Below are positions 54,241 through 62,126 of a DNA stretch of 64,000 bases, piece by piece. The stretch is taken from assembly GCF_022179765.1 (NCBI RefSeq), contig NZ_BPRE01000006.1:124001-188000 (forward strand), written 5' to 3'. This DNA comes from Methylorubrum suomiense. Lineage in GTDB: Bacteria; Pseudomonadota; Alphaproteobacteria; Rhizobiales; Beijerinckiaceae. How positions within the stretch are numbered: the stretch's first letter is position 1; each line of letters starts with the position of its first letter. Under the pieces are notes generated by a model. It ran no database searches, was not told the DNA's origin, and saw only the letters and a program-made list of their open reading frames with translations. The translations under genes were made by a program, and so were the position numbers.

Positions 54241-54657
54241 ATGCACGTGCCGCCTGCCCGAGACAATTCGAGTCCGAAGCCGGCGGATCTTTCGCTTCGT
54301 CCGGCGGGCGATCGGTCCAGTCCCGTGCCGGCTCCTCTGGCAGGGCTGATCGTCAGCATGGATCGGACGCTCGCCCGTCTCGCCGACGAAGGGGGTGGAC
54401 GCGCCGAGATGCACGCCCTGCGCAATCATTTGTCCGACCTCTGTGTGCTGACCGAGGAAGCGCCGCGCATTCTACGGGCGGTCGATCGGCTGGTCTGCGC
54501 GGGTGATCGGCTCGGCGAGGCCGTGCTGGCGACCCGCGGCCGCGATTGGCGCGCGTCCCGGCTCGTCAAGGCCAGGGCGGCCCTGGCGGCCCTGGAGCGG
54601 ACCTTGTCCGGCGCCCGCCCGAGCCGGATCGCCACCCGCCTCCAGCGGGATTGGTGA
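54241..54657 (+). CDS. Hypothetical small helical protein
   Basis: A 138-residue protein with no recognised family. The first 45 residues are Pro/Ser-rich; the remainder is helical with regular Leu/Ala spacing (LAGLIVSMDRTLARLADEGG and LVKARAALAALERTLSGARP). ATG 54241, preceded by GGAG, is preferred to 54142. The gene sits alone between SURF1 and the VTT gene and is followed by repeat locus B. Confidence 0.5.
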   Translation: MHVPPARDNSSPKPADLSLRPAGDRSSPVPAPLAGLIVSMDRTLARLADEGGGRAEMHALRNHLSDLCVLTEEAPRILRAVDRLVCAGDRLGEAVLATRGRDWRASRLVKARAALAALERTLSGARPSRIATRLQRDW

Positions 54658-54698
54658 GGCGGCCCGTCGCGTCCCGATCCGAACGCGGCTGAATCCTC

Positions 54699-54796
54699 GT
54701 GCCGGATCTTGAATCCGGCACACTGCTGAAGGTTCTTGCGCCACATCGGCTATTTTCCGAAAGCCGGCTCCCACCTTTCGGGCCGATGCTCTAGAG
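54699..54796. repeat. Composite alpha-beta palindromic element, locus B
   Basis: Alpha palindrome GTGCCGGAT-CTTGA-ATCCGGCAC (54699-54721), then the beta unit ACATCGGC...AAAGCCGGCTCCCACCTTTC...GGGCCGATGCTCTAG ending near 54795. The order alpha-beta is the same as at locus A read on the minus strand. It lies between the hypothetical gene and the VTT gene. Confidence 0.8.
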
Positions 54797-54842
54797 CCGG
54801 GCTACGATCGTTCCGCGTCCCGAGCCTCCGAGCCGCCCCCTC

Positions 54843-55568
54843 ATGGACAATGCCCGAAGCTGGGTCCGCACCGGGCTCCTGACCGGCGCCGCACTGGCCG
54901 TCTGCGTGGGCGCCTGGATCCTCCTGCCGGTCGAGGACTGGCTGCGGGTCTTCTCACGCTGGGCCAACGGCTTCGGCCCCTACGGCCTCCTCGTCTTCGG
55001 CGTGCTGTTCTTCCTGGCGACGCTGTTGATCGTGCCGGGGACGCCGCTCACCATCGCGGGCGCCGTCGCCTATGGCTGGGCGGTGATGCCGGTGATCCTG
55101 GTCTCGGCGACACTGGGCTCCTGGCTCGCCTTCTTCGCCGCCCGCCACCTGTTCCGTGAGCGGGTGCGGGCCCTCATCGCCCGCAAGCCGGGACTGAAGG
55201 CCACGGTGGAGGCGGTGGGCGACGGCGGCTGGCGGCTGCTCACCCTGATGCGGCTGAGCCCGTTCGTGCCGTTCAACGCGCAGAACTACGTCCTCGGGGT
55301 GACGGATGTCCGCACCTCCGCCTATCTGGTCTCGACGGTGATCGGCATGCTGCCGGGCACGGTGGTCTGCGTCTATCTCGGCGCCATCGGCCGCCGGGCC
55401 GGCGGCGACGAGCCGACCCACTGGATCACCCTCGGTCTCGGGCTCGTTGCCACCGTCGTGGCGGTGGAACTGACCCGGCGGCGGGTGAAGGCCAAGCTGG
55501 AGAGCGCCAAGATGGACGGAGCGAAGGGCAGGATGGGCAAGGCGGACGGGACCGGCGCGGGCGCATGA
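54843..55568 (+). CDS. VTT/DedA-like membrane protein (TVP38/TMEM64 type)
   Basis: A 241-residue protein with about five membrane helices. The VTT core is clear: FLATLLIVPGTPLTIAGAVA, SWLAFFAARHLFRERVRA and LMRLSPFVPFNAQNYVLGV, with the conserved Arg and Pro of the re-entrant loops. DedA/VTT proteins are linked to phospholipid scrambling or lipid carrier recycling. The stop overlaps the PLD gene by four bases (ATGA), so the two act together. Confidence 0.87.
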   Translation: MDNARSWVRTGLLTGAALAVCVGAWILLPVEDWLRVFSRWANGFGPYGLLVFGVLFFLATLLIVPGTPLTIAGAVAYGWAVMPVILVSATLGSWLAFFAARHLFRERVRALIARKPGLKATVEAVGDGGWRLLTLMRLSPFVPFNAQNYVLGVTDVRTSAYLVSTVIGMLPGTVVCVYLGAIGRRAGGDEPTHWITLGLGLVATVVAVELTRRRVKAKLESAKMDGAKGRMGKADGTGAGA

Positions 55569-57097
55569 GACGGGACATCGAGGCGGGGGAAGGCTCCGCC
55601 GCACCCGAGGGCTGGCTGAGGCCGGGCGTGACCTGCTGGCGGCGGGAGCGGGCGCATCGCGCCGCCGTGCTGCATGACGGCGCCGCCTATTTCGCGGCCG
55701 CCCGCGGCGCCCTGGTGAAGGCGCAGAAGACCATCACCCTCATCGGCTGGAGCTTCGATCCGCGGGTGCGCCTGCTGCCGTCCGCGGGCGATCCCGATTC
55801 CGACCAGACCCTGGCGGATCTCCTGCGCGCCCTGAAGGCGGCGCGGCCGGACCTGACGATCCGCATCCTGATCTGGGACATGCCCTGGCCGATCTCGGCG
55901 GGCAACGACCACACCCCGGAGAGCGTGCGCGCGAGCCTCGGGCCCGGCATCGATTTCCGCATCGACAACACGCTGCCCTTCGGCGCCTGCCAGCATCAGA
56001 AGATCCTGGTGATCGACGACGCCGTCGCCTTCTGCGGCGGCAGCGATTTCGAAGTGAACCGCTGGGACACGCCGGCCCACCGCGACCGGGACCCGCGGCG
56101 CCGACTGCCCTCGGGCGAGGATTACCCGCCCCGTCACGACGTCATGATGCTGGTGGACGGCCCCGCCGCGGGGGCGCTCGCCGACCTCGCCCGCGAGCGC
56201 TGGCGCCGCGCCACCGGCGAGGTGCTCGCGCCGCCCACCCCCGCCGAAAGGGGCGTCGATCCCTGGCCGGAGACGGTCGCGCCGCTGCTGACGGAGGTCG
56301 AGGTCGCGCTCTCGCGCACGGAGCCCGCCCAGGATGGGCGCGACGCCGTCGCCGAGAACGCGGCGCTCTACCTCGCGACGATCCGCGGCGCGCGGGAATT
56401 CCTCTATCTCGAGAACCAGTACCTCGCCTCGCCGGTGGTGGCCGACGCACTTCGCGCACGCCTCGCCGAGCCGGACGGCCCCGAAATCGTGATCGTCCTG
56501 TCCGAGCGAAGCCCCAACGGCTTCGACCAGCTGACCATGGACAGCGCCCGCCGCGGCCTCATCAAGGGCCTGCGCCGGGCCGACCGGCACGGGCGCCTGC
56601 GGGTCGTCGCGCCTCATACTCCGAAGGGTCAGCCGATCCTGATCCATTCGAAGGTCGCGATCATCGATCACCGCTTCCTGCGGATCGGCTCGACCAACCT
56701 CAACAACCGCTCCTTCGGCTACGACACCGAGTGCGACCTCTCGATCGAGTTGCGCGCCGACGATGCAGCGGGCCGCGCCGCCCTCGACCGCGTGCTGCAC
56801 GCGCTGCTCGGCCATCACGGCGGCTGCCCCTCGGACACCTTCGCGCAGGCCTATGCCGAGCGGGGCACGCTCCGCGCCGTCATCGACGATCCCGCGCTGA
56901 TGCCGTCGCCGCGTCTCTGCACGCTCGTCCCCTCCCACCGTGGCCCGATCGCCCGCTTGGTCGAGGCGTATCACCTCGGCGACCCGGCCGGCTCCGAGGA
57001 CGCCTGGCGCCCGTGGCGGCGGCGCAAGGTGCTGCGCCGGGCGCGCGCGGCGATTGCGGTGGAGACGGTGCCCCCGGTGAAAACGGTGGAAGCGTGA
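55565..57097 (+). CDS. Phospholipase D-like protein (cardiolipin synthase-type)
   Basis: A 510-residue protein with the two HKD motifs of the PLD superfamily: HQKILVID (144-151) with downstream GGSDF, and HSKVAIID (361-368) followed by IGSTNLNNRS. The layout resembles ClsB-type cardiolipin synthases or related phosphatidyltransferases; there is no membrane segment. It is translationally coupled to the VTT gene, and an EEP-family gene is nearby, recalling the clsB-ybhP pairing of enterobacteria. Confidence 0.88.
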   Translation: MRRDIEAGEGSAAPEGWLRPGVTCWRRERAHRAAVLHDGAAYFAAARGALVKAQKTITLIGWSFDPRVRLLPSAGDPDSDQTLADLLRALKAARPDLTIRILIWDMPWPISAGNDHTPESVRASLGPGIDFRIDNTLPFGACQHQKILVIDDAVAFCGGSDFEVNRWDTPAHRDRDPRRRLPSGEDYPPRHDVMMLVDGPAAGALADLARERWRRATGEVLAPPTPAERGVDPWPETVAPLLTEVEVALSRTEPAQDGRDAVAENAALYLATIRGAREFLYLENQYLASPVVADALRARLAEPDGPEIVIVLSERSPNGFDQLTMDSARRGLIKGLRRADRHGRLRVVAPHTPKGQPILIHSKVAIIDHRFLRIGSTNLNNRSFGYDTECDLSIELRADDAAGRAALDRVLHALLGHHGGCPSDTFAQAYAERGTLRAVIDDPALMPSPRLCTLVPSHRGPIARLVEAYHLGDPAGSEDAWRPWRRRKVLRRARAAIAVETVPPVKTVEA

Positions 57098-57106
57098 TGG
57101 ATCTGG

Positions 57107-57143
57107 GGGGAAGTCCTCAGTGTCGAATCTAGAATACTTCCCC
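57107..57143. repeat. Inverted repeat after the PLD-like gene
   Basis: GGGGAAGT (57107-57114) and ACTTCCCC (57136-57143) form an 8-bp stem around a 21-base loop, ten bases after the PLD stop and directly before repeat locus C. Possible transcription end signal. Confidence 0.5.
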
Positions 57144-57144
57144 A

Positions 57145-57269
57145 AGTTATTGTGATGCCTCGGTTTCTTCACGAAAGCCGGCACCCACATCTCGGGCCGA
57201 TGCCCTAGGTTATTGTGACGCATCGGCTTTTTCCGAAAGCCGGCCCCCACCTTTCGGGCCGATGCGCTA
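57145..57269. repeat. Tandem beta elements, locus C
   Basis: Two head-to-tail copies: one from about 57145 to 57206 (GTTATTGTGATGCCTCGG ... GGGCCGATGCCCTA) and a better conserved one from 57207 to 57269 (GTTATTGTGACGCATCGG ... GGGCCGATGCGCTAA). The end of the second copy gives TAG on the minus strand, which is the stop codon of the PAP2 gene. The linker GTTATTGTGACGCATCGG is the same as in locus A. Confidence 0.82.
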
Positions 57270-57884
57270 AGCCTCCGGCCAGCGCGCCGAGATCACCCGG
57301 TCCGTCACCGCCTCCGCGGCCACGCCAATGGCCGCGCCCACCGCCACGTCGACGGGGAAATGGGCGCCGCGCACGAGTTGCACCGCGACGACGCCCGCGG
57401 CGGTCGCGTAGGCCGCACCCGCCAGTTCCGGCCGGGACCGGGCCACCGCGCGGGCGACCGCCGTGCTGAGCGCGGCATGGCCCGAGGGAAAGGATTGCCA
57501 CGGCCCGTCGTTCGGCCCCATCGGGCCACGGACATAGCGGCCGGTATCCATCAGGACGTTGGGCCGGGTGCGGTGGAGCGTGCGCTTCAGGCTGGTCTTG
57601 ACGAGGCTTGCCAGCGTCCCGGCGGCGAGCATCCGTCCGCCGGTCGCGGCGAGCGCGCGGTCGCGCGTGAGCAGGCCCCAGGCGAGGGTGCCGGCGGACA
57701 TCGCCAGCAGCGACTCCCAGCTGCCGACCTCGCCCGCGGCGATGACCGTGGGCATGATCGGATGATCCTTGGCTCCCGCCAGCGCGACCCCGGCGCGGAT
57801 ATCCGCGGCTTCCATCGCGCCGACGGAGTCCGCCGCCCGTTCGGTCGCAGTCTTGATGTCGTTGCGCGCAAGCATGGCCCCCAA
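57267..57884 (-). CDS. PAP2-superfamily membrane phosphatase
   Basis: A 205-residue protein with PAP2 motifs KRTLHRTRP (100-108), SFPSGHAAL (131-139) and GAHFPVD (173-179, His175 and Asp179). The usual Arg six residues before the last His is Gln here, with an Arg three residues before it, a small deviation. The enzymes dephosphorylate lipid phosphates such as phosphatidate, phosphatidylglycerol phosphate or undecaprenyl diphosphate. The stop codon lies in the repeat at locus C. Confidence 0.85.
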   Translation of the reverse strand: MGAMLARNDIKTATERAADSVGAMEAADIRAGVALAGAKDHPIMPTVIAAGEVGSWESLLAMSAGTLAWGLLTRDRALAATGGRMLAAGTLASLVKTSLKRTLHRTRPNVLMDTGRYVRGPMGPNDGPWQSFPSGHAALSTAVARAVARSRPELAGAAYATAAGVVAVQLVRGAHFPVDVAVGAAIGVAAEAVTDRVISARWPEA

Positions 57885-58029
57885 CGCGCGAACCGAGCGG
57901 ATCGATGCTTGGCCATTCTCCGCCAGCTCCAGGCGTCCACAGCCACGTCCGCAGGCGCGTCCGCGGCCTACCGTGTTCGCTCCGCGCCCAGCGATCCGGT
58001 GCCGTCGCTCCTGCCGGGCGCTGGCCGCC

Positions 58030-59085
58030 TCAGCGGTCGAACAGGGCCTGCAACGCCCCGCGGTCCTTGTTGGTCGGCAGGGCGATCAGCGTGAGGATGC
58101 GGGCCTTGTCCGGGGTCAGGTCGCCCGCGAACACGGCCCCGGCCTTGCGCAGGGTGCTGCCGCCGCCCTTGAAGCCGTAGACCGGCAGGGCGCGGCCGTC
58201 ATAGACCTTGGTCGCCACGATCACCGGCACGCCCTTGGCGATGACCTCGGCGATGGCATCGTGCATCTCGGCGTTGACGTTGCCCCAGCCATAGGCCTCG
58301 ACCACGATCGCCTCGGCGCCGCTCTCGGCGGCGTGGCGGACCTGGGAGCCGTCGGCACCGGCATACATCGCCACGAGATCGACCCGCGGCATCCGCTCGG
58401 GCAGGGGCAGCGTCTGCCGCCGCAGCGACTTGCGGCTGAACACGACCCGATCCTCGTCGACGTAGCCGAGGATGCCGGCATCGCCGGAATCGAAGGTCTC
58501 GACATTGCTCGTATGGGTCTTGCGCACCTCGCGGGCGGCGTTGATGCGGTGGTTGAGCGTCACCGTCACGCCCATCTCGGCGGCGCCCTCGGTCAGGATC
58601 TGGCGGGCGGCGTTGAGGAGGTTGCGCGGGCCGTCGGCATCGGCGTCCGAGGCGTTGCGCTGGGCGCCCACCAGAACCACGGGCTTGGTGCTCGTCAGGG
58701 TCAGGTCGAGGAAATAGGCGGTCTGGTCGAGGGTATCGGTCCCGTGCAGCACGATCGCGCCGCGGATCTCGGGATCGGCCAGGATCGCGTCGAGGCGGCG
58801 CGCTAGGGCCGGCCATCGGTCGGGCCCCATATAGTCGCTCGGCACATTGCTGAACTCGGTCACCTGAATCGTGGCGATGTCCTTCAGCTTCGGCACCGCC
58901 GAGACGAGATCCTCGCCCGAGAGCGCGGGCACCGGCGCATGGGTCTGCGGGTCGAGCTTCATCGCGATGGTGCCGCCGGTCGCGACCACGGCGATCTTCG
59001 GCGGCGCGGCGGCGGCGGGTCCGGCGCCAAGGGTGGCGGCGGCCATCAGGCCGAACGCGGTCAGGTTGCCGATCGTCTTGGTCAT
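58030..59085 (-). CDS. Type II (periplasmic) L-asparaginase
   Basis: A 351-residue exported asparaginase. The signal peptide (LTAFGLMAAATLGAGPAAAA) is followed by VVATGGTIAM, the N-terminal Thr nucleophile motif, and IVLHGTDTLDQTAYFLDLT, the second signature. Conserved KPVVLVGAQRNASDADADG is also present. It [22 protein letters not shown] aspartate and ammonia in the periplasm; the aspartate could be taken up by a Glt-type transporter. ATG 59085 is preferred; a GTG at 59103 is in frame. Confidence 0.92.
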   Translation of the reverse strand: MTKTIGNLTAFGLMAAATLGAGPAAAAPPKIAVVATGGTIAMKLDPQTHAPVPALSGEDLVSAVPKLKDIATIQVTEFSNVPSDYMGPDRWPALARRLDAILADPEIRGAIVLHGTDTLDQTAYFLDLTLTSTKPVVLVGAQRNASDADADGPRNLLNAARQILTEGAAEMGVTVTLNHRINAAREVRKTHTSNVETFDSGDAGILGYVDEDRVVFSRKSLRRQTLPLPERMPRVDLVAMYAGADGSQVRHAAESGAEAIVVEAYGWGNVNAEMHDAIAEVIAKGVPVIVATKVYDGRALPVYGFKGGGSTLRKAGAVFAGDLTPDKARILTLIALPTNKDRGALQALFDR

Positions 59086-59138
59086 CGTCGCAGTCCCGTT
59101 CACGGTCGCACGGATCGCCCGGTATAGCGATCCGGGTC

Positions 59139-59190
59139 GCGAAAGGGATCATTCCTTTCGCGGATCCGGGGCAGCGCCTGGGGACCCCGT
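59139..59190. repeat. Palindrome element related to the 1918-2017 array
   Basis: GCGAAAGG-GATCATT-CCTTTCGC (59139-59161) followed by a GGATCCGGGGC...GCCTGGGGACCCC palindromic part. It has the same order as the first half of the array at 1918-1959 and sits directly after the stop of the EEP gene. Confidence 0.65.
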
Positions 59191-60014
59191 CACCGGTCGT
59201 CGAGACGGATGTCGGCGAACACCGGCAGATGATCGGAGGCGCGGCGGGGCAGGGGGCCATCGACCACCGCCAGGCGCTCGACGGTCAGCCCCTCGCCGAC
59301 GAAGACGCGATCGAGGCGCAGCAGCGGGAAGCGGCTTGGGAAGCTCGCCCCACCGCGGCGGCCCTCATTGCGTCCGGCAATGCGACGCGCGTCGGTGAGG
59401 CGGCGGGTGAGACGGTGATAGGCGCGGGTCCAGCTCGTTGCGTTGAAGTCCCCGAGCAGAACGGTGGGGGCGCGGCAGGCGGGATCGCCGAGCCAATCGG
59501 CGCCGAGCAAAGCCTCGGTCTGCGCGATGCGCTCCGCCCCGAGCAGGCCGAGATGGGTGGTGACGACCTGCAACCGCAGGGCGCCGACCGCGATCTCGAC
59601 CCAGAGGGCACCGCGGGGCTCCAGCCCCGGGCGCCGGACGAGGCCGGGCAGGGGACCGGCCCGCATCAGCCGCGAGGGGAGGCGGGTCAGGATTGCGTCG
59701 CCGTAGCGCTCCTCCTCGATATGCAGCGCCGGATGGAAATGCGGGGTCATGCCCAGCAACCGGGCGATCTCGTCGGCCTGATCGAGGCCGCCGGTGCGCG
59801 CCCGGCCGACATCGACCTCCTGCAGCGCGACGATGTCGGCCCCCGTGGCGGCGATCACCTCGGCCACCCGCTCGGGCGCGACCCGCCCGTCGGTGCCGCG
59901 GCAATGGCGGATGTTGTAGGTGAGGATCCGGACTCGGCTGCCCGCCACGGTCGCGGGCTCCGGCCCGGTCCCGGCGGCGCCCGCCCGTCCTTCCGCGATT
60001 GCCCCCTGATCCAC
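59190..60014 (-). CDS. Endonuclease/exonuclease/phosphatase-family protein (YbhP-like)
   Basis: A 274-residue EEP-fold enzyme. The family residues are in order: RILTYNIRHCRGTDG, IVALQEVD, VVTTHLGLLG, LLGDFNATSW and the C-terminal ASDHLPVFADI. Such proteins hydrolyse phosphodiesters of nucleic acids or lipids; the small secreted-free YbhP-like forms often accompany PLD-type cardiolipin synthases, as may be the case here. Divergent from murQ. Confidence 0.87.
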   Translation of the reverse strand: MDQGAIAEGRAGAAGTGPEPATVAGSRVRILTYNIRHCRGTDGRVAPERVAEVIAATGADIVALQEVDVGRARTGGLDQADEIARLLGMTPHFHPALHIEEERYGDAILTRLPSRLMRAGPLPGLVRRPGLEPRGALWVEIAVGALRLQVVTTHLGLLGAERIAQTEALLGADWLGDPACRAPTVLLGDFNATSWTRAYHRLTRRLTDARRIAGRNEGRRGGASFPSRFPLLRLDRVFVGEGLTVERLAVVDGPLPRRASDHLPVFADIRLDDR

Positions 60015-60225
60015 GCGCGCTCCCGATTGCCCCCGCCACCGTGCGGGGCCGCGCGAACCGAACGCCGCGGGACGCGAACCGATCCCTCGCGCCAGCTCTC
60101 GCGTCTTGGCCCGGCCGCGCCATATCGGGGCGGACGCGGCGGTGCGGGATCGCGCGGCGGCGCGGCGACTTGTTGGGACGTGAGGCCGAGGACGGGCCGG
60201 TTGGACGGGCGAGGGTGACGGGAGA

Positions 60226-61113
60226 ATGAGGACCGAGGACGCCAGTGCCCGCTACGCCGATCTCGACGCCTGGGCGGGCGGCGACATCCTTCAGGCGTTG
60301 TGGGAGGGACAGCTCGCCGCCGTCGCGGCGGTGGGTCCCGCGCTTCCCGCCATTCAGGCGGCGGCCGCGGCGGCGGAGGTCGGCCTGCGCGCCGGCGGCC
60401 GCCTCGCCTATGTCGGCGCGGGCACTTCGGCTCGCATCGGCGTGCAGGACGGGGCCGAATTGCCGCCGACCTTCGACTGGCCGGGCGAGCGCCTGGCCTT
60501 CGCCATCGCGGGGGGCGAGGGCGCTCTGCTCAGGGCCGTGGAGGATGCCGAGGATTCGGGCGAGGCCGGGGCCGCCTGGGTCGTCCGCGCCGAGATCGGA
60601 CCGGGCGACGTCGTGGTAGGACTGGCCGCGAGCGGGACCACGCCGTTCACCCTGGCGGTGCTCGCCGCCGCCCGCGCCCGCGGGGCGGTGACGGTGGGCA
60701 TCGCCAACAATCCCGGCACGCCGATCCTGGAGACGGCCGAGCACGGCATTCTCGCCGCCACGGGCGCGGAGGTTCTGGCGGGCTCGACCCGGCTGAAGGC
60801 CGGGACCGCGCAGAAGGTGATCCTCAACCTGTTCTCGACGCTGCTGATGATCCGCCTCGGCCGGGTCTATCGCGGGCGCATGGTGGCGATGCGCTCCACC
60901 AACCGGAAGCTCCGGGCCCGCGGCATCGCCATGGTGGCCGAACTCGCCGGCTGCGACGCGGGCGTCGCCGAGCGGGCGGCGGCGGAAGCCAACGGCGACG
61001 TGAAACTCGCGGTGCTGATCGCGGGCGGCGCGAGCCGCGAGCGGGCCGAGCGCCTGCTCGCCCGCCACGACGGCAACCTGCGCCGGGCACTGGCCGAAAG
61101 GGGCGGGGAATGA
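60226..61113 (+). CDS. murQ: N-acetylmuramic acid 6-phosphate etherase
   Basis: MurQ cleaves the lactyl ether of MurNAc-6-phosphate to GlcNAc-6-phosphate and lactate, a step of cell wall recycling. The 295-residue SIS-domain protein has AYVGAGTSARIGVQDGAELP (containing the catalytic Glu region), GLAASGTTPF and the C-terminal GDVKLAVLIAGG typical of the family. The stop overlaps the next gene by four bases. Confidence 0.93.
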   Translation: MRTEDASARYADLDAWAGGDILQALWEGQLAAVAAVGPALPAIQAAAAAAEVGLRAGGRLAYVGAGTSARIGVQDGAELPPTFDWPGERLAFAIAGGEGALLRAVEDAEDSGEAGAAWVVRAEIGPGDVVVGLAASGTTPFTLAVLAAARARGAVTVGIANNPGTPILETAEHGILAATGAEVLAGSTRLKAGTAQKVILNLFSTLLMIRLGRVYRGRMVAMRSTNRKLRARGIAMVAELAGCDAGVAERAAAEANGDVKLAVLIAGGASRERAERLLARHDGNLRRALAERGGE

Positions 61114-62126
61114 CCGCGACACCGACCTTCATGGCGCGGGAGATCGCCGAGATCCCGCGGGCCGGCGAGCGTCTCCTGGCGGCGGGGGACGCGGCGCGCC
61201 TCGCCGAGGTCCTGAAATCGCGGGAGATCCCGTTCGCGGTGATCTGCGGGCGTGGCAGTTCCGGGCATGCTGGCGTGGCCCTGCGCTACCTCATCGAGAC
61301 CCGGCTCGGCCTGCCGGTCTCGGCCTCGGCGCCCTCCGTGGTGACCGGCTACGCGCGACCCCCACTGGTCGCCGGCGCGCTGTTCGTCGTCGTCTCGCAA
61401 TCGGGCCGCTCCCCCGATCTCGTGGCCGCGACGGAGGCCGCCCGGGCCGGCGGCGCACTCACCCTGGCCCTCGTCAACGATCCCGATTCGCCGGCGGCAC
61501 GGGCGAGCGATCTCGTCCTGCCGATCCTGGCGGGGCCCGAGAAAGCAGTGGCCGCGACCAAGACCGTGACCAACTCGATGATCGCGGGCGCCGCCCTGGT
61601 CGCCGCCTGGGCCGACGACCAGGATCTCGCCGCCGGCCTCGCCGCCCTGCCCGGGCGTCTCGACGCCGCGCTCGCCCTCGACTGGTCGGATTGGGGCGCC
61701 GATCTCGACGGGGCGCCGGCTGCCTTCGTCACGGGGCGCGGCCATGGGCTCGGCACCGTGCGCGAGATCGCCCTAAAGCTCGCCGAGACCCTGCGGCTCC
61801 CCGCCCTCGGCTATTCCGCGGCCGAACTGCGCCACGGGCCGCGCGCCTCGGTCTCGGCATCGACGCCGGTGCTGGCCCTGCGCCAGGCGGATGAACTGGC
61901 CGAAGGCATCGACGCGCTGGTGCGCGACCTGCGGCGCGACGGGCTGCGGGTCCGGGCCTGCGGCGGGCCGGCGGGCACGCTGCCCTGGCTCGGCGACGGG
62001 CATCCGGCCTGCGATCCCATCGCCATGCTGGTGCCGGCCTACCGCGCCATCGAGGCGCAGGCCCGTCGCCGCGGCCTCGATCCGGATGCGCCCGTGGGCC
62101 TGACCAAGGTCACGGAGACCCTGTGA
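61110..62126 (+). CDS. SIS-domain sugar-phosphate deaminase/aminotransferase (NagB-II/AgaS-like)
   Basis: A 338-residue protein with two SIS domains, corresponding to the isomerase half of GlmS without the glutaminase domain. VICGRGSSGHAGVALRYLIE, VVSQSGRSPDLVAATEAARA and GLGTVREIALKLAETLRLPA are the marker stretches. NagB-II enzymes convert glucosamine-6-phosphate to fructose-6-phosphate and ammonia. Between murQ and nagA with 4-bp overlaps on both sides (ATGA, GTGA), which supports that role. Confidence 0.85.
   Translation: MTATPTFMAREIAEIPRAGERLLAAGDAARLAEVLKSREIPFAVICGRGSSGHAGVALRYLIETRLGLPVSASAPSVVTGYARPPLVAGALFVVVSQSGRSPDLVAATEAARAGGALTLALVNDPDSPAARASDLVLPILAGPEKAVAATKTVTNSMIAGAALVAAWADDQDLAAGLAALPGRLDAALALDWSDWGADLDGAPAAFVTGRGHGLGTVREIALKLAETLRLPALGYSAAELRHGPRASVSASTPVLALRQADELAEGIDALVRDLRRDGLRVRACGGPAGTLPWLGDGHPACDPIAMLVPAYRAIEAQARRRGLDPDAPVGLTKVTETL

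Noticed and set aside
55373..57250. 625-codon minus-strand frame opposite the PLD-like gene, starting inside repeat locus C
   Set aside because: Its N-terminus is just the translated beta repeat and the rest is antisense to the PLD gene with its two HKD motifs.
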